Source of the DNA: Lachnospiraceae bacterium
GTDB taxonomy: Bacteria; Bacillota; Clostridia; Lachnospirales; Lachnospiraceae
Reading direction: 5' to 3'
NCBI GenBank assembly: GCA_029053015.1
Contig: JAIDHX010000037.1
Coordinates: 1-64,000, forward strand
DNA length: 64,000 nucleotides
This document shows positions 8,178 through 16,877 of the stretch, piece after piece. Each line of letters begins with the position of its first letter. Position 1 is the first letter of the stretch. The notes beneath the pieces were generated by a model. The model did no database searches, was not told the origin of the DNA, and was given only the letters and a program-made list of their open reading frames with translations. Position numbers and translations under genes: made by a program.

Positions 8178-9544
8178 TGCGAAACAGTGGAAGTCAAAGA
8201 AAGCGAAAACTGAATAACAAAGGATTGAGTCTGGTTGAAGTTATGGTGGGGATTGTTATCCTTGGAATAGTGACCGGACCGTTGCTTCACAGCTTTGTTT
8301 CTGCATTGCGGTATAACCAGCGTGCAAAGGAGAGGCAGCGTACTACAACGGCAGCACAGAGTATCATGGAGGGTTTTAAAGCGTATGATATGGAAGAACT
8401 GTGCTGGCAGTTTTCCGGCGACCCCGCACATCCTTTCAGAGTGATAGCAAATTTGGACAGCACTACGGGTGTTGTCTCGGAAGAAGCGCTGAGTGACAGG
8501 AACGGTGACGGCGCTCCCGATACCAGCATCTTGCCGCAGGCGGATGGAACATTGGCGTTTGAACCGGCTTCAGATGGGCATTATGCTTTTGTCATGGAGA
8601 ATATTTCCTTTAAACTGGATGACAGCGATGTGGCAAAGCTGTATGATGCGAGAGTGGAGGTTCGTCCGAAAGCGCCACTGCCGGATGCAGGTTTTGACGG
8701 GACGCAGAGTATGGCTGCTTTTGAGGATATAAACGGCTATTTGGATGCGATTTACAAACCGCAGGCCAATCGCGATCAGCTTGCTTATACGCTGATACTG
8801 AATAAACTGCTCGACAAGTTAAATGAGAAAGATGAGAGTGAGCAGGATTTTATGCTTGAAGATCTGGATACCAGCAAGCTCCGTGTAGATAAGGAAACGA
8901 CAGTTAAAATAGAATCTCCGGCGGCGGGCGTTTGTGTGGTTACGGTGACGACGGTATATCAGTACGATGCGCGCCATTATCCTTATGAGGATGCCGATGG
9001 CGATGAGCAGGAACTGGGATTCCATGGAAATTTAGGTGTTGACGGCGATGATGATTCGGCTGTAATATATATTGATGAGATATATAATAATACCCAGACC
9101 GCAGCAGACGGGGCGCGTCTGGAAAAAGTATATCTGTATTATTACCCTGCTTACAGAGATGTTGCCGGTGTGAAGATAAGTTCTGAGACGATTGTTTTGC
9201 AGAATGATTCCGGCGAGGCGAAGGATATCTATTTAATTAAACAGGTAAACGGTACTTTGTCAAACATCCGGCTGAATAACTGTGAGAACAGTTATACGCC
9301 TACTGTAACGGGATCGGGCAGCACCATTAACTTGTATCATAATTTGAATACGAATCTTGCCGGCGGCGGTACCGTTGCTTCAGTGAGTATAAGCGGTGTG
9401 ACAGAAATGACGCAGATGGTGGAAAACAATCCTGACTATCTGCTGTATGAGGTAGTTGTGTCGGTGTATGAAGAAGGTGCGGCAGCAAATGGATTTCCGG
9501 CGGAGTCATGTCTGTTGGAGTTCAATGGTTCTATGAACAAGTAG
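8177..9544 (+). CDS. Large prepilin-like protein (PilV/GspI type N-terminus)
   Basis: This 455-residue protein starts with a basic leader ending in NNKG (cleavage after Gly16), then LSLVEVMVGIVILGIVTGP with the conserved Glu21, so it should be handled by the prepilin peptidase. The mature part is long for a minor pilin and contains Asp- and Tyr-rich segments that may form a beta-rich domain. It is translationally coupled to pilO. Minor pilins of this type usually prime assembly or sit at the pilus tip. The actual ligand, if any, cannot be read from the sequence. Confidence 0.8.
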   Translation: MRNSGSQRKRKLNNKGLSLVEVMVGIVILGIVTGPLLHSFVSALRYNQRAKERQRTTTAAQSIMEGFKAYDMEELCWQFSGDPAHPFRVIANLDSTTGVVSEEALSDRNGDGAPDTSILPQADGTLAFEPASDGHYAFVMENISFKLDDSDVAKLYDARVEVRPKAPLPDAGFDGTQSMAAFEDINGYLDAIYKPQANRDQLAYTLILNKLLDKLNEKDESEQDFMLEDLDTSKLRVDKETTVKIESPAAGVCVVTVTTVYQYDARHYPYEDADGDEQELGFHGNLGVDGDDDSAVIYIDEIYNNTQTAADGARLEKVYLYYYPAYRDVAGVKISSETIVLQNDSGEAKDIYLIKQVNGTLSNIRLNNCENSYTPTVTGSGSTINLYHNLNTNLAGGGTVASVSISGVTEMTQMVENNPDYLLYEVVVSVYEEGAAANGFPAESCLLEFNGSMNK

Positions 9545-9565
9545 CGGTCGGGGAGGAATGGTTTT

Positions 9566-10276
9566 ATGCATAAAGGTGTGAAAAACAAACCTGCAAAATT
9601 GAATAATACCGGCTCTGCCATCGTAACGGTAATTGTGGTTGTGACTTTTATCAGTATTCTGGCGACGACCATTTTGTATATGTCCGGCATGAATTTTTTT
9701 ATGAAGATGACGGATTTGCGGACAAAGGAAAGCTTTTACGATGGGGAAATGGCGCTTGAGGAAATAAAAGCGGCTTTGATGGCAGAGGCATCCAAGGCAT
9801 GTGAGGAAGCTTACACGAAGGTAGTCATTAACTATGCGGCAACTGACGGTGCGACAAGGTATTCTTTGTTCCAAAATGAATTTCTGAATACTTTGGAGGC
9901 AAATTGGCAGGCGAAGACCCATAATGCGGCTGATCCGTCGGCTCCTTTTTCGTATGAAACCGTGTTACAGGAAATTGTAGATGAAAAGTACCGGAGCGGA
10001 ATCAGCCTTGAAGCTAGTATTTTGAATGCAGGAAGTCTGGAGGTTCACGGGGATGAGGGATATGCCCTTATCAGGGGTGTAACACTGCAGTATACGGATG
10101 CAGATGGATATACCACCGTAATTTCTACGGATTATCTGATCATGACACCCAAGCTGAACTGGGGTGTTGATGGTTCAAAAACGGAATGGGCATCCGGCGA
10201 AGGTGCGGCACAGTTGGTTCGCAGCGATATAGATATGTCGGAATATGTACAATATTATAATTGGGTGAAGAAGTAA
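9566..10276 (+). CDS. PilX-like minor pilus protein
   Basis: This 236-residue protein has a basic leader with NNTG at residues 13-16 and a hydrophobic helix (SAIVTVIVVVTFISILATT). The glutamate normally found five residues after the cleavage site is replaced by Thr21. Loss of this Glu is typical of PilX/GspK-type minor pilins that sit at the tip. The rest is a moderately acidic globular domain without recognisable motifs. The family name is inferred from the N-terminus and from neighbours on both sides that are pilin-like. Confidence 0.7.
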   Translation: MHKGVKNKPAKLNNTGSAIVTVIVVVTFISILATTILYMSGMNFFMKMTDLRTKESFYDGEMALEEIKAALMAEASKACEEAYTKVVINYAATDGATRYSLFQNEFLNTLEANWQAKTHNAADPSAPFSYETVLQEIVDEKYRSGISLEASILNAGSLEVHGDEGYALIRGVTLQYTDADGYTTVISTDYLIMTPKLNWGVDGSKTEWASGEGAAQLVRSDIDMSEYVQYYNWVKK

Positions 10277-10316
10277 GAAATAAAATTTACTGCTTGCAAT
10301 ATGCGGGGGTATATGT

Positions 10317-10841
10317 ATGAAAAAGGATAACAGAGGATTATCCATGGTGGAAATGATTATAGTGGTTGCGATATTGGCGACGGTTACAGGAACAGTCTTT
10401 TTGGGGATTGGCTTTATAACCGGCAAGCCGGCAGAGAAGTGTGCAAACAAGCTGCTTTCTCTTATGCAGCGCAATCGGATTACAACCATGGGAAAGTTGG
10501 AAGCCAGACTGGAAATCTACATAAAAGATGATTGTCTGTGTGTAAAAGAGGTTGTTCAGACAGATGGTGCTGCGGGACCGAAAGTGACGGAAAACAAGAT
10601 TGGAGAAGCAGGTGTGGAGGTAACTTACCGTTTGGCGGGCGAGTCCACCTATCGGACGCTCGGAGACGAGAGTTCGCCGCTTATCATCAGTTATGACCGC
10701 AGCAGTGGTGCGTTCAGGGATTTAAGCCTTATGGGTTCGAGTTGGGCAGGCAGATACTGCGAGGAAATTAAAATTGAAAAAGCCAATAAGGTTAAGATAT
10801 TAAAACTGGTCACCAGGACCGGAAAAATAACAATGGAGTAA
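10317..10841 (+). CDS. Minor prepilin-like protein
   Basis: This 174-residue protein begins MKKDNRG (cleavage after Gly7) and continues LSMVEMIIVVAILATVTG, with Glu12 in the conserved position. The leader is nearly the same as that of the major pilin gene at 4471. The remaining 140 residues form a small globular domain reminiscent of GspH/FimT-type pseudopilins, but I see no diagnostic motif. It follows GGGGGTATATGT and lies between the PilX-like gene and the giant pilin-like gene. Confidence 0.78.
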   Translation: MKKDNRGLSMVEMIIVVAILATVTGTVFLGIGFITGKPAEKCANKLLSLMQRNRITTMGKLEARLEIYIKDDCLCVKEVVQTDGAAGPKVTENKIGEAGVEVTYRLAGESTYRTLGDESSPLIISYDRSSGAFRDLSLMGSSWAGRYCEEIKIEKANKVKILKLVTRTGKITME

Positions 10842-10900
10842 AAGGGATTGATTTGAACCTATTGTAGAAAGAGAGGTTCAGGAAAGGTATGGGAGGAATT

Positions 10901-13375
10901 ATGCGCATACTACAAAGATGGAGAAAAGGAAAGCGGGACAACAGAGGTTTGTCGTTGGTAGAGCTGATGTGTGCCATTGCCATTCTGGGGCTGATTGGCG
11001 CAACCATAAGCGGCGTTATGATTGTAAGCGCCCAGAGTTACCAGCGGGGAGCCGGAGATATTGAACTGCAGCAGGAGGCACAGATTGCGGTCAACCAGAT
11101 AGGTGATTTGGTCATTGATACGACCGCACAGGTAACCGCTACAGCAGATGGCAGTTCTATCACCATTGATAAGGATACCAGCCGTTACGTGATTACACAC
11201 AATGCGGCAACCAGTGAACTGCTATATTCTGAATATGTTGTCAATGGCGATGGCTCTCTTTCGGTGGTTGCGGAGAACCAGCTTATGGCAGAGAATGTTA
11301 CGGTGTTTAAGGCGGATGTGGCTGACTTCAGTGATTACGGTATTCTTCGTCTGAGGATGGAGCTTGTAAAAGGCGACAGAAGCTATGCGGCCGATTTCAC
11401 CATAACAGCCCGTAACGGACAGCTTTCGGTAAGCGAAGTGACGGCGGCTGCAACCATTGTGACGGAGACGGAACTGGTTTTGGAGCCAAATCAGGTATAC
11501 GAACTGAATGCAACTGTGATGGGCACTGCTGACGGCAGAGTGGTATGGGAATTGACAAATAACACAGATGTCAACACTTATGTGCTGGAGCATCCGGACG
11601 GAACGATTCGGCTGCATGTGGGAAACGATGAAACAGCAGACACGATGATGCTGATGGTGCGGACCGTTGCGACAAACGGTGTTTCTCCTTTGGCACAGCT
11701 TGCAATACCGGTACGTGTCAGAAGGGTCAATGATGTTTCCGTAAGTGGTACATTGACAAGCGGAGTGCCTTATAAGACAGGCGCAACCTACAGGGTTACG
11801 GCGAATGTTGCAGGCACTAACCTGTCGAGACTGTTAGGTTTGGCGTGCGATATGGATTATGTGAATCCTTACCGCCTCACATGGAGTTATACGTTACTTG
11901 ATTCAAGCGGCAGTGTGGTCAGTGATATTGAAAACTATGTTGAGTGGGCGGAAGACAGCACGCTTTCCAATACAACGATTACGCTGAAGCAGGATTTGGA
12001 TAGTATGACGCTGGCTGTTACGGCGGTGGCGATGCATCCCGACGGAACCAATAAAACGACAATTGCTTACGGCCACGAAGAGGATACATGGACGCTTTCC
12101 AGCGGCTTGAGAGTGGTAATGGAAGGCGAGTGGAGACGTGGCGGTAATTCCCGTATGCTGCTGCAAAATGTTGATGAGAGTAATCTGATTACGCATGAGG
12201 ATGGTACTACCTGGCTGGCAAATTATGCAGCGGTTAAGATGAAATGGTATCGGTACAACAGTTTGGGCTGGGAATATTTGACTGAGCAGAGCAACCAGGG
12301 AACATGGGGGTCCGACCAGGATACAGATGCCGGTATTATCTCGAATTTTGCAACAGGAAGCCCGCTGATATTATTTGAGTATTTACAGCATGACCGATAC
12401 TCTTATAGCTGCCCGTATTATATGAATCCGGGTGCAAATTATGATTATGGAATTTCAAAGATAAAGGTGGAGATTGACTTTGGCGGATATCAGACCGGTG
12501 AAGGCATTTTCAATATTCAGGATATCGCCATAGAATACCGTAATTCCCGTCCGGATGACCCGGAGGATTCATGGAGTCCGGAGACAGGCGCTCATGTTGT
12601 ATATGTGACGCCGGAGGATACCACGGATATTTATACTTCCTATTTCCATCTGCTGCATGGCTGGGATGATGATTTTGCCAATAATCAGGGATATTATTTA
12701 TATAACCGTTTTGTCGGCGTTATCAAGGATGAGCCCGGTTACTTGAATGATGTATGCTATGATTTGACGTTCGTAGATGCGTCGGGAGTGCCTTTTAGGA
12801 GGTCAAATGGAGAAGTTACCAGTTCATACTATGACCCCACTGCTCCGAATCCTTGGGGAGGAATTGGAGCCGATGTGCCGATAGTTTGTCATCAGGTTAA
12901 TCCAAATTATCTGAGGCTTAGTGATATGCATGACCAGATCAGCACCGGAAGCAGCGGAAATTATACCATTTCAGCAAAGATAACGCAGGAAGAAAAGAAT
13001 CGGTTCTGTGTAGAGGGTGGTACGGTTATTAAGGAAATTTATGAGTACAATTATTCCTTTGGCACAGACTGGTGGAAATGGATGGATGATTTAGTAAAAG
13101 CCAGATTTGAAGCGGTTGACGGCTGCGATGGTATTCTGGAGTTCCACTTTATGCCGGCAAATGTGCAGATTACCAATCATGCAGGAAATGCACCGGCAGT
13201 CAGGTATTGCCCGAGAGCCGGAGAACCGGGACTGAATGCAGGCGGATATTATTATATCAACGCAACTTCCCGCTATAAGGTGAATGGTAGTCAGGCGGAA
13301 TATCAGGTTAATAATGGCGGCAGCTGGGCTACCCAGTATACGCTGACATGGAATGGCAGTAAGTGGTGCGATTAA
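10901..13375 (+). CDS. Very large prepilin-like surface protein
   Basis: This protein of 824 residues starts with a basic leader ending in DNRG (cleavage after Gly16) and continues LSLVELMCAIAILGLIG with Glu21, a complete class III prepilin signal. The next 150 residues resemble an ordinary PilW/GspJ-type pseudopilin. After that come about 650 residues rich in Thr, Tyr, Trp and Asn that look like beta-sandwich domains of an adhesin. This is several times the size of a usual minor pilin. I prefer the ATG at 10901 (GGGAGGAATT before it), because it gives the same Gly16 spacing as its paralogues. An ATG at 10889 is also possible. It is the last gene before a strong terminator. Confidence 0.82.
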   Translation: MRILQRWRKGKRDNRGLSLVELMCAIAILGLIGATISGVMIVSAQSYQRGAGDIELQQEAQIAVNQIGDLVIDTTAQVTATADGSSITIDKDTSRYVITHNAATSELLYSEYVVNGDGSLSVVAENQLMAENVTVFKADVADFSDYGILRLRMELVKGDRSYAADFTITARNGQLSVSEVTAAATIVTETELVLEPNQVYELNATVMGTADGRVVWELTNNTDVNTYVLEHPDGTIRLHVGNDETADTMMLMVRTVATNGVSPLAQLAIPVRVRRVNDVSVSGTLTSGVPYKTGATYRVTANVAGTNLSRLLGLACDMDYVNPYRLTWSYTLLDSSGSVVSDIENYVEWAEDSTLSNTTITLKQDLDSMTLAVTAVAMHPDGTNKTTIAYGHEEDTWTLSSGLRVVMEGEWRRGGNSRMLLQNVDESNLITHEDGTTWLANYAAVKMKWYRYNSLGWEYLTEQSNQGTWGSDQDTDAGIISNFATGSPLILFEYLQHDRYSYSCPYYMNPGANYDYGISKIKVEIDFGGYQTGEGIFNIQDIAIEYRNSRPDDPEDSWSPETGAHVVYVTPEDTTDIYTSYFHLLHGWDDDFANNQGYYLYNRFVGVIKDEPGYLNDVCYDLTFVDASGVPFRRSNGEVTSSYYDPTAPNPWGGIGADVPIVCHQVNPNYLRLSDMHDQISTGSSGNYTISAKITQEEKNRFCVEGGTVIKEIYEYNYSFGTDWWKWMDDLVKARFEAVDGCDGILEFHFMPANVQITNHAGNAPAVRYCPRAGEPGLNAGGYYYINATSRYKVNGSQAEYQVNNGGSWATQYTLTWNGSKWCD

Positions 13376-13422
13376 GCAGCATGCCTGCGCCATACATCTA
13401 TAATATAGAAGAATAACGAATA

Positions 13423-13476
13423 AAAACCAGCCCCATAAGTTAGAATGAAAATCTAATTTATGGGGCTGGTTTTGTT
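13423..13476 (+). terminator. Strong intrinsic terminator of the pilus locus
   Basis: A 22-bp stem (13423-13444 with 13452-13473, one wobble) has a seven-base loop and is flanked by A-rich sequence on the left and TTTTGTTTT on the right. It could work in both directions. Confidence 0.93.
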
Positions 13477-13555
13477 TTAGTATACTTGTATTATTGTCTA
13501 ATTCTATCAAAAATTGTTAATTTGTAAACTATAATTAGAAAAAACAAATTTTAAC

Positions 13556-13584
13556 TTGCGCATAACAGCTTTTTGGTGTATAGT
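13556..13584 (+). promoter_or_regulatory. Candidate promoter of topA
   Basis: TTGCGC and TATAGT are separated by 17 bases, 41 bases before the topA start. The upstream sequence is very AT-rich, as expected of an UP-like region. Confidence 0.55.
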
Positions 13585-13624
13585 GATACCCGATTATTGT
13601 TAAAATGCGTTTGGGGGAAATCAA

Positions 13625-15697
13625 ATGGCAAAATATCTGGTTATTGTGGAATCACCTGCCAAGGTGAAGACAATTAAAAAATTTCTGGGCAGCAATTACG
13701 AGGTGGCGGCGAGCAACGGACATGTGCGGGACTTGCCGAAAAGCCAGCTTGGCATTGATGTGGAGCACGATTATGAGCCAAAGTATATTACTATCAGGGG
13801 GAAAGGGGATATACTGGCAAAGCTGCGCAAGGAAGTGAAGAAAGCGGAGAAAATCTATCTGGCAACCGACCCTGACCGTGAGGGGGAAGCAATTTCATGG
13901 CATCTTTATCACGCGCTGAAGCTTGAAAATAAAAAGACCTACAGGATAACTTTCAATGAGATTACCAAAAATGCAGTGAAGGAATCTTTGAAAAATGCGA
14001 GAGAAATCAACATGGATTTGGTGGACGCGCAGCAGGCGCGCCGCTGCCTTGACAGAATGGTGGGGTATCGGATTTCCCCGCTTTTGTGGGCAAAGGTAAA
14101 GCGCGGGCTTTCCGCAGGAAGGGTGCAGTCCGTGGCTTTGCGCATGATCTGTGACAGGGAAGAGGAGATTGACGCTTTTATACCGGAGGAATACTGGACG
14201 CTTGCGGCTTCTTTTACGATAAAGGGCGAAAAAAAGCCGCTTGTAGCCAAGTACTATGGCGAGGGAGACAAAAAGGCAGTTATTTCATCAAAAGAAGAAC
14301 TGGATGCAGTGAAGGCTTCTCTGGAAGGCGTAACCTATCAGGTGAAGGAGGTAAAGAAGGGAGAGCGAATCAAGAAAGCGCCGCTTCCCTTTACGACATC
14401 AACCTTACAGCAGGAGGCGAGCAAGGTTCTGAACTTTTCTACACAGAAGACCATGCGGCTGGCACAGCAGCTTTATGAAGGTGTGGAAATCAAAGGCGAG
14501 GGCACCATTGGTCTGATTACGTATCTGCGTACGGATTCCACCCGTGTGTCCGAAGAAGCGGAACGTATGGCGAAGGAATATATTGACGAGGTATACGGAA
14601 CCGAGTATGCGGGGGAAGGGACGGACAGGAAAACGGGCCAGAAGATACAGGACGCCCATGAGGCAATCCGGCCTACCAGAATTTCCCTGACGCCTTCTGT
14701 GGTGAAAGCAGAGCTTCCCCGCGATTTGTTCAGGCTTTACCAGCTTATCTGGAAGCGTTTTACGGCAAGCCGTATGCAGCCGGCAAAATATCACACAGTT
14801 TCGGTCAAAATCGGAGGGGGCAGTCATATATTTACAGTAGCGGCTTCCCAGCTTTATTTTGACGGCTTTATGAGCGTCTATACGCAGGAGGAAGAGCAGG
14901 AGGCGGAAGACCGCATTACGGTGGACTTGGATAAGGATACGCCTCTTACCCATGCGGGTTTTGAAGAAAAGCAGCATTTTACCCAGCCGCCGGCACATTT
15001 TACGGAAGCTTCCCTGGTTCGTGCACTGGAGGAACAGGGAATCGGGCGACCCAGCACCTATGCGCCGACAATCACTACCATTCTTGCCAGACGGTATGTC
15101 ATAAAGGAAAACAAGAATCTTTATGTAACGGAACTGGGAGAGGTTGTCAACAACATGATGAAGGAAGCGTTTCCGACGATTGTGGACGTCAACTTTACCG
15201 CCAACTTAGAGGCGCTTTTAGATGGCGTGGAGGAGGGCGGCATCAATTGGAAAACAGTGGTTTCCAATTTCTATCCTGATTTGGACGAGGCGGTGAAGGC
15301 TGCGGAAAAGGAGCTTTCCGAGGTGGAGATAGCCGACGAAGAATCCGATGAGGAGTGCGAAAACTGCGGCAGGCGCATGGTAATCAAATATGGTCCCCAC
15401 GGTAAGTTCTTGGCGTGTCCGGGCTTTCCTGAGTGCCGCAACACAAAGCCTTATTTTGAAAAAATCGGAGTGGCATGTCCTAAATGCGGCAAAGATATCG
15501 TCATAAAAAAGACAAAAAAGGGCAGAAGGTATTATGGCTGCATAGACAATCCGGAGTGCGACTTCATGGTATGGCAGAAGCCGTCCGGTGTCAAATGTGA
15601 AAAGTGCGGTTCCGTGATGCTGGAAAAAGGAAACAAGCTGGTGTGTTCTAATGAGCAGTGCGGGCATATTATGGTAAAAGAGCCTGCAAAAGCATAA
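13625..15697 (+). CDS. topA: DNA topoisomerase I (type IA)
   Basis: This 690-residue enzyme relaxes negative supercoils. The Toprim domain (VIVESPAKVKTI near the N-terminus and DPDREGEAI at about 82-90) and the catalytic tyrosine in TYLRTDSTRVS (Tyr300) are intact. The C-terminus has three zinc-finger modules beginning CENCGRRM, CPKCGKDI and CEKCGSVM. Length and domain order are standard for Firmicutes. The start follows GGGGGAAATCAA. topA followed by codY and flgB resembles the Bacillus topA-codY-fla/che order with the intervening protease genes absent. Confidence 0.98.
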   Translation: MAKYLVIVESPAKVKTIKKFLGSNYEVAASNGHVRDLPKSQLGIDVEHDYEPKYITIRGKGDILAKLRKEVKKAEKIYLATDPDREGEAISWHLYHALKLENKKTYRITFNEITKNAVKESLKNAREINMDLVDAQQARRCLDRMVGYRISPLLWAKVKRGLSAGRVQSVALRMICDREEEIDAFIPEEYWTLAASFTIKGEKKPLVAKYYGEGDKKAVISSKEELDAVKASLEGVTYQVKEVKKGERIKKAPLPFTTSTLQQEASKVLNFSTQKTMRLAQQLYEGVEIKGEGTIGLITYLRTDSTRVSEEAERMAKEYIDEVYGTEYAGEGTDRKTGQKIQDAHEAIRPTRISLTPSVVKAELPRDLFRLYQLIWKRFTASRMQPAKYHTVSVKIGGGSHIFTVAASQLYFDGFMSVYTQEEEQEAEDRITVDLDKDTPLTHAGFEEKQHFTQPPAHFTEASLVRALEEQGIGRPSTYAPTITTILARRYVIKENKNLYVTELGEVVNNMMKEAFPTIVDVNFTANLEALLDGVEEGGINWKTVVSNFYPDLDEAVKAAEKELSEVEIADEESDEECENCGRRMVIKYGPHGKFLACPGFPECRNTKPYFEKIGVACPKCGKDIVIKKTKKGRRYYGCIDNPECDFMVWQKPSGVKCEKCGSVMLEKGNKLVCSNEQCGHIMVKEPAKA

Positions 15698-15723
15698 AAG
15701 GATAAACTGTTACGAAAGAATAT

Positions 15724-15738
15724 AAAATTGTGAAAATT
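15724..15738 (+). promoter_or_regulatory. Candidate CodY box upstream of codY
   Basis: The 15-mer AAAATTGTGAAAATT matches the CodY consensus AATTTTCWGAAAATT with three mismatches. It ends 13 bases before the -35 element of the codY promoter, so it could support autoregulation. AT-rich sequence gives such matches by chance fairly often. Confidence 0.4.
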
Positions 15739-15751
15739 GACTGTATTTTCA

Positions 15752-15780
15752 TTGAAAATCCGATTTGTGTGTGGTAAAAT
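15752..15780 (+). promoter_or_regulatory. Candidate promoter of codY
   Basis: TTGAAA and TAAAAT are separated by 17 bases, 76 bases before the codY start. The -35 element lies in the right arm of an inverted repeat, ATTTTC-ATT-GAAAAT (15745-15759). Confidence 0.65.
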
Positions 15781-15856
15781 AGGAATGAATTTTGAAACTG
15801 AGTTCATTTTAGCATTATCTGGGGGGAGGCGTACCGCAGATAACGGAGGAATCTGA

Positions 15857-16651
15857 ATGAGTAGTGTACAGTTGTTAGACAAAACCCGAAAGATTGGGAA
15901 ACTATTGCACAATAACAATTCCAGCAAGGTGGTTTTCAATGATATCTGCAAGGTTATGCGTGAGATTGTAAACTCCAATGTACTGGTCATCAGCAAAAAG
16001 GGCAAGGTGCTGGGGGTAGGGAAACTCGACAGCATAGAGTCCATAGAAGAGCTGATTGATGAGAATGTGGGCGGTTTTATCGATTCCATGCTGAATGAGC
16101 GTCTTTTGGCTGTGCTTTCTACCAAGGAAAACGTCAACCTGCAGACACTGGGGTTTGAGCGGACGGACACCAAAAAGTTTCAGGCAATTATAACGCCGAT
16201 CGAGATTGCGGGAGAACGTCTGGGAACGCTTTTCTTTTACAAGTGTAATGAGCAGTATGACATTGACGATATCATACTCTGTGAATATGGCTCCACTGTG
16301 GTTGGGCTGGAAATGCTGCGCGCGGTCAATGAAGAAAGCGCTGAAGAGGACAGGAAAATCGCAGTAGTGCGTTCCGCAATTTCTACCTTGTCATTTTCCG
16401 AGATGGAAGCGATTATCCACATTTTTGACGAGCTGAACGGCATGGAGGGGATTCTGGTTGCAAGCAAGATTGCCGACAGGGTCGGGATTACCCGCTCAGT
16501 GATTGTAAATGCCCTGCGGAAGTTTGAAAGTGCCGGAGTCATTGAGTCGCGTTCCTCGGGGATGAAGGGAACGTATATCAAAGTGCTGAATGATGTGGTG
16601 TTTGATGAAATAGAAGGGTTAAAGAAGCAGAATCACAGGCAGCATCGGTAA
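15857..16651 (+). CDS. codY: GTP- and branched-chain amino acid-sensing global regulator CodY
   Basis: This 264-residue transcription factor represses genes for starvation responses when GTP and branched-chain amino acids are plentiful. The N-terminal GAF-type domain begins LLDKTRKIGKLL, and the C-terminal winged helix has ASKIADRVGITRSVIVNALRKFESAGVIES, the highly conserved DNA-binding part. The length matches the Bacillus protein (259 residues). The start follows ACGGAGGAATCTGA. The gene has its own promoter and terminator. It stands directly before the fla/che operon, a target of CodY in Bacillus, though I see no convincing CodY box at the flgB promoter. Confidence 0.96.
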   Translation: MSSVQLLDKTRKIGKLLHNNNSSKVVFNDICKVMREIVNSNVLVISKKGKVLGVGKLDSIESIEELIDENVGGFIDSMLNERLLAVLSTKENVNLQTLGFERTDTKKFQAIITPIEIAGERLGTLFFYKCNEQYDIDDIILCEYGSTVVGLEMLRAVNEESAEEDRKIAVVRSAISTLSFSEMEAIIHIFDELNGMEGILVASKIADRVGITRSVIVNALRKFESAGVIESRSSGMKGTYIKVLNDVVFDEIEGLKKQNHRQHR

Positions 16652-16709
16652 CTTCATACATAATGCCAAACGGATTTTGGATTTTTAAGGAAGACGGATT
16701 ACAGTAGAT

Positions 16710-16747
16710 AAAAGGATTTATTGAAGTTATCAATAAGTCCTTTTTAT
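16710..16747 (+). terminator. Intrinsic terminator of codY
   Basis: A 15-bp stem (AAAAGGATTTATTGA with TCAATAAGTCCTTTT, one wobble) has a five-base loop and leads into a T-rich tract. It separates codY from the flagellar operon. Confidence 0.88.
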
Positions 16748-16798
16748 ATTCAAATGGGAATGGAAAAAGGTTACTATAGAAAAAACTCGTAAAAATAC

Positions 16799-16826
16799 TT
16801 GTCTTTTTCGACAAATAATTTATAAT
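16799..16826 (+). promoter_or_regulatory. Probable main promoter of the fla/che operon
   Basis: TTGTCT and a perfect TATAAT are separated by 16 bases, 52 bases before flgB. It looks like a sigma-A promoter. No TAAA-N15-GCCGATAA sigma-D site was seen here. Confidence 0.65.
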
Positions 16827-16844
16827 AGAATAGAGTGATTTAAG

Positions 16845-16860
16845 TCTGCCCTCAGGCAGA
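16845..16860 (+). other. Leader hairpin before flgB
   Basis: A perfect 6-bp stem, TCTGCC-CTCA-GGCAGA, sits in the leader RNA just before the flgB ribosome binding site GAAGGAAGGAG. It might affect stability or translation of the operon's first gene. Confidence 0.4.
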
Positions 16861-16877
16861 GAAGGAAGGAGCAGTAT

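Noticed and set aside
15745..15759. ATTTTC-ATT-GAAAAT as a second CodY box
   Set aside because: The arms are three bases apart instead of one, so it does not fit the CodY consensus without several mismatches.
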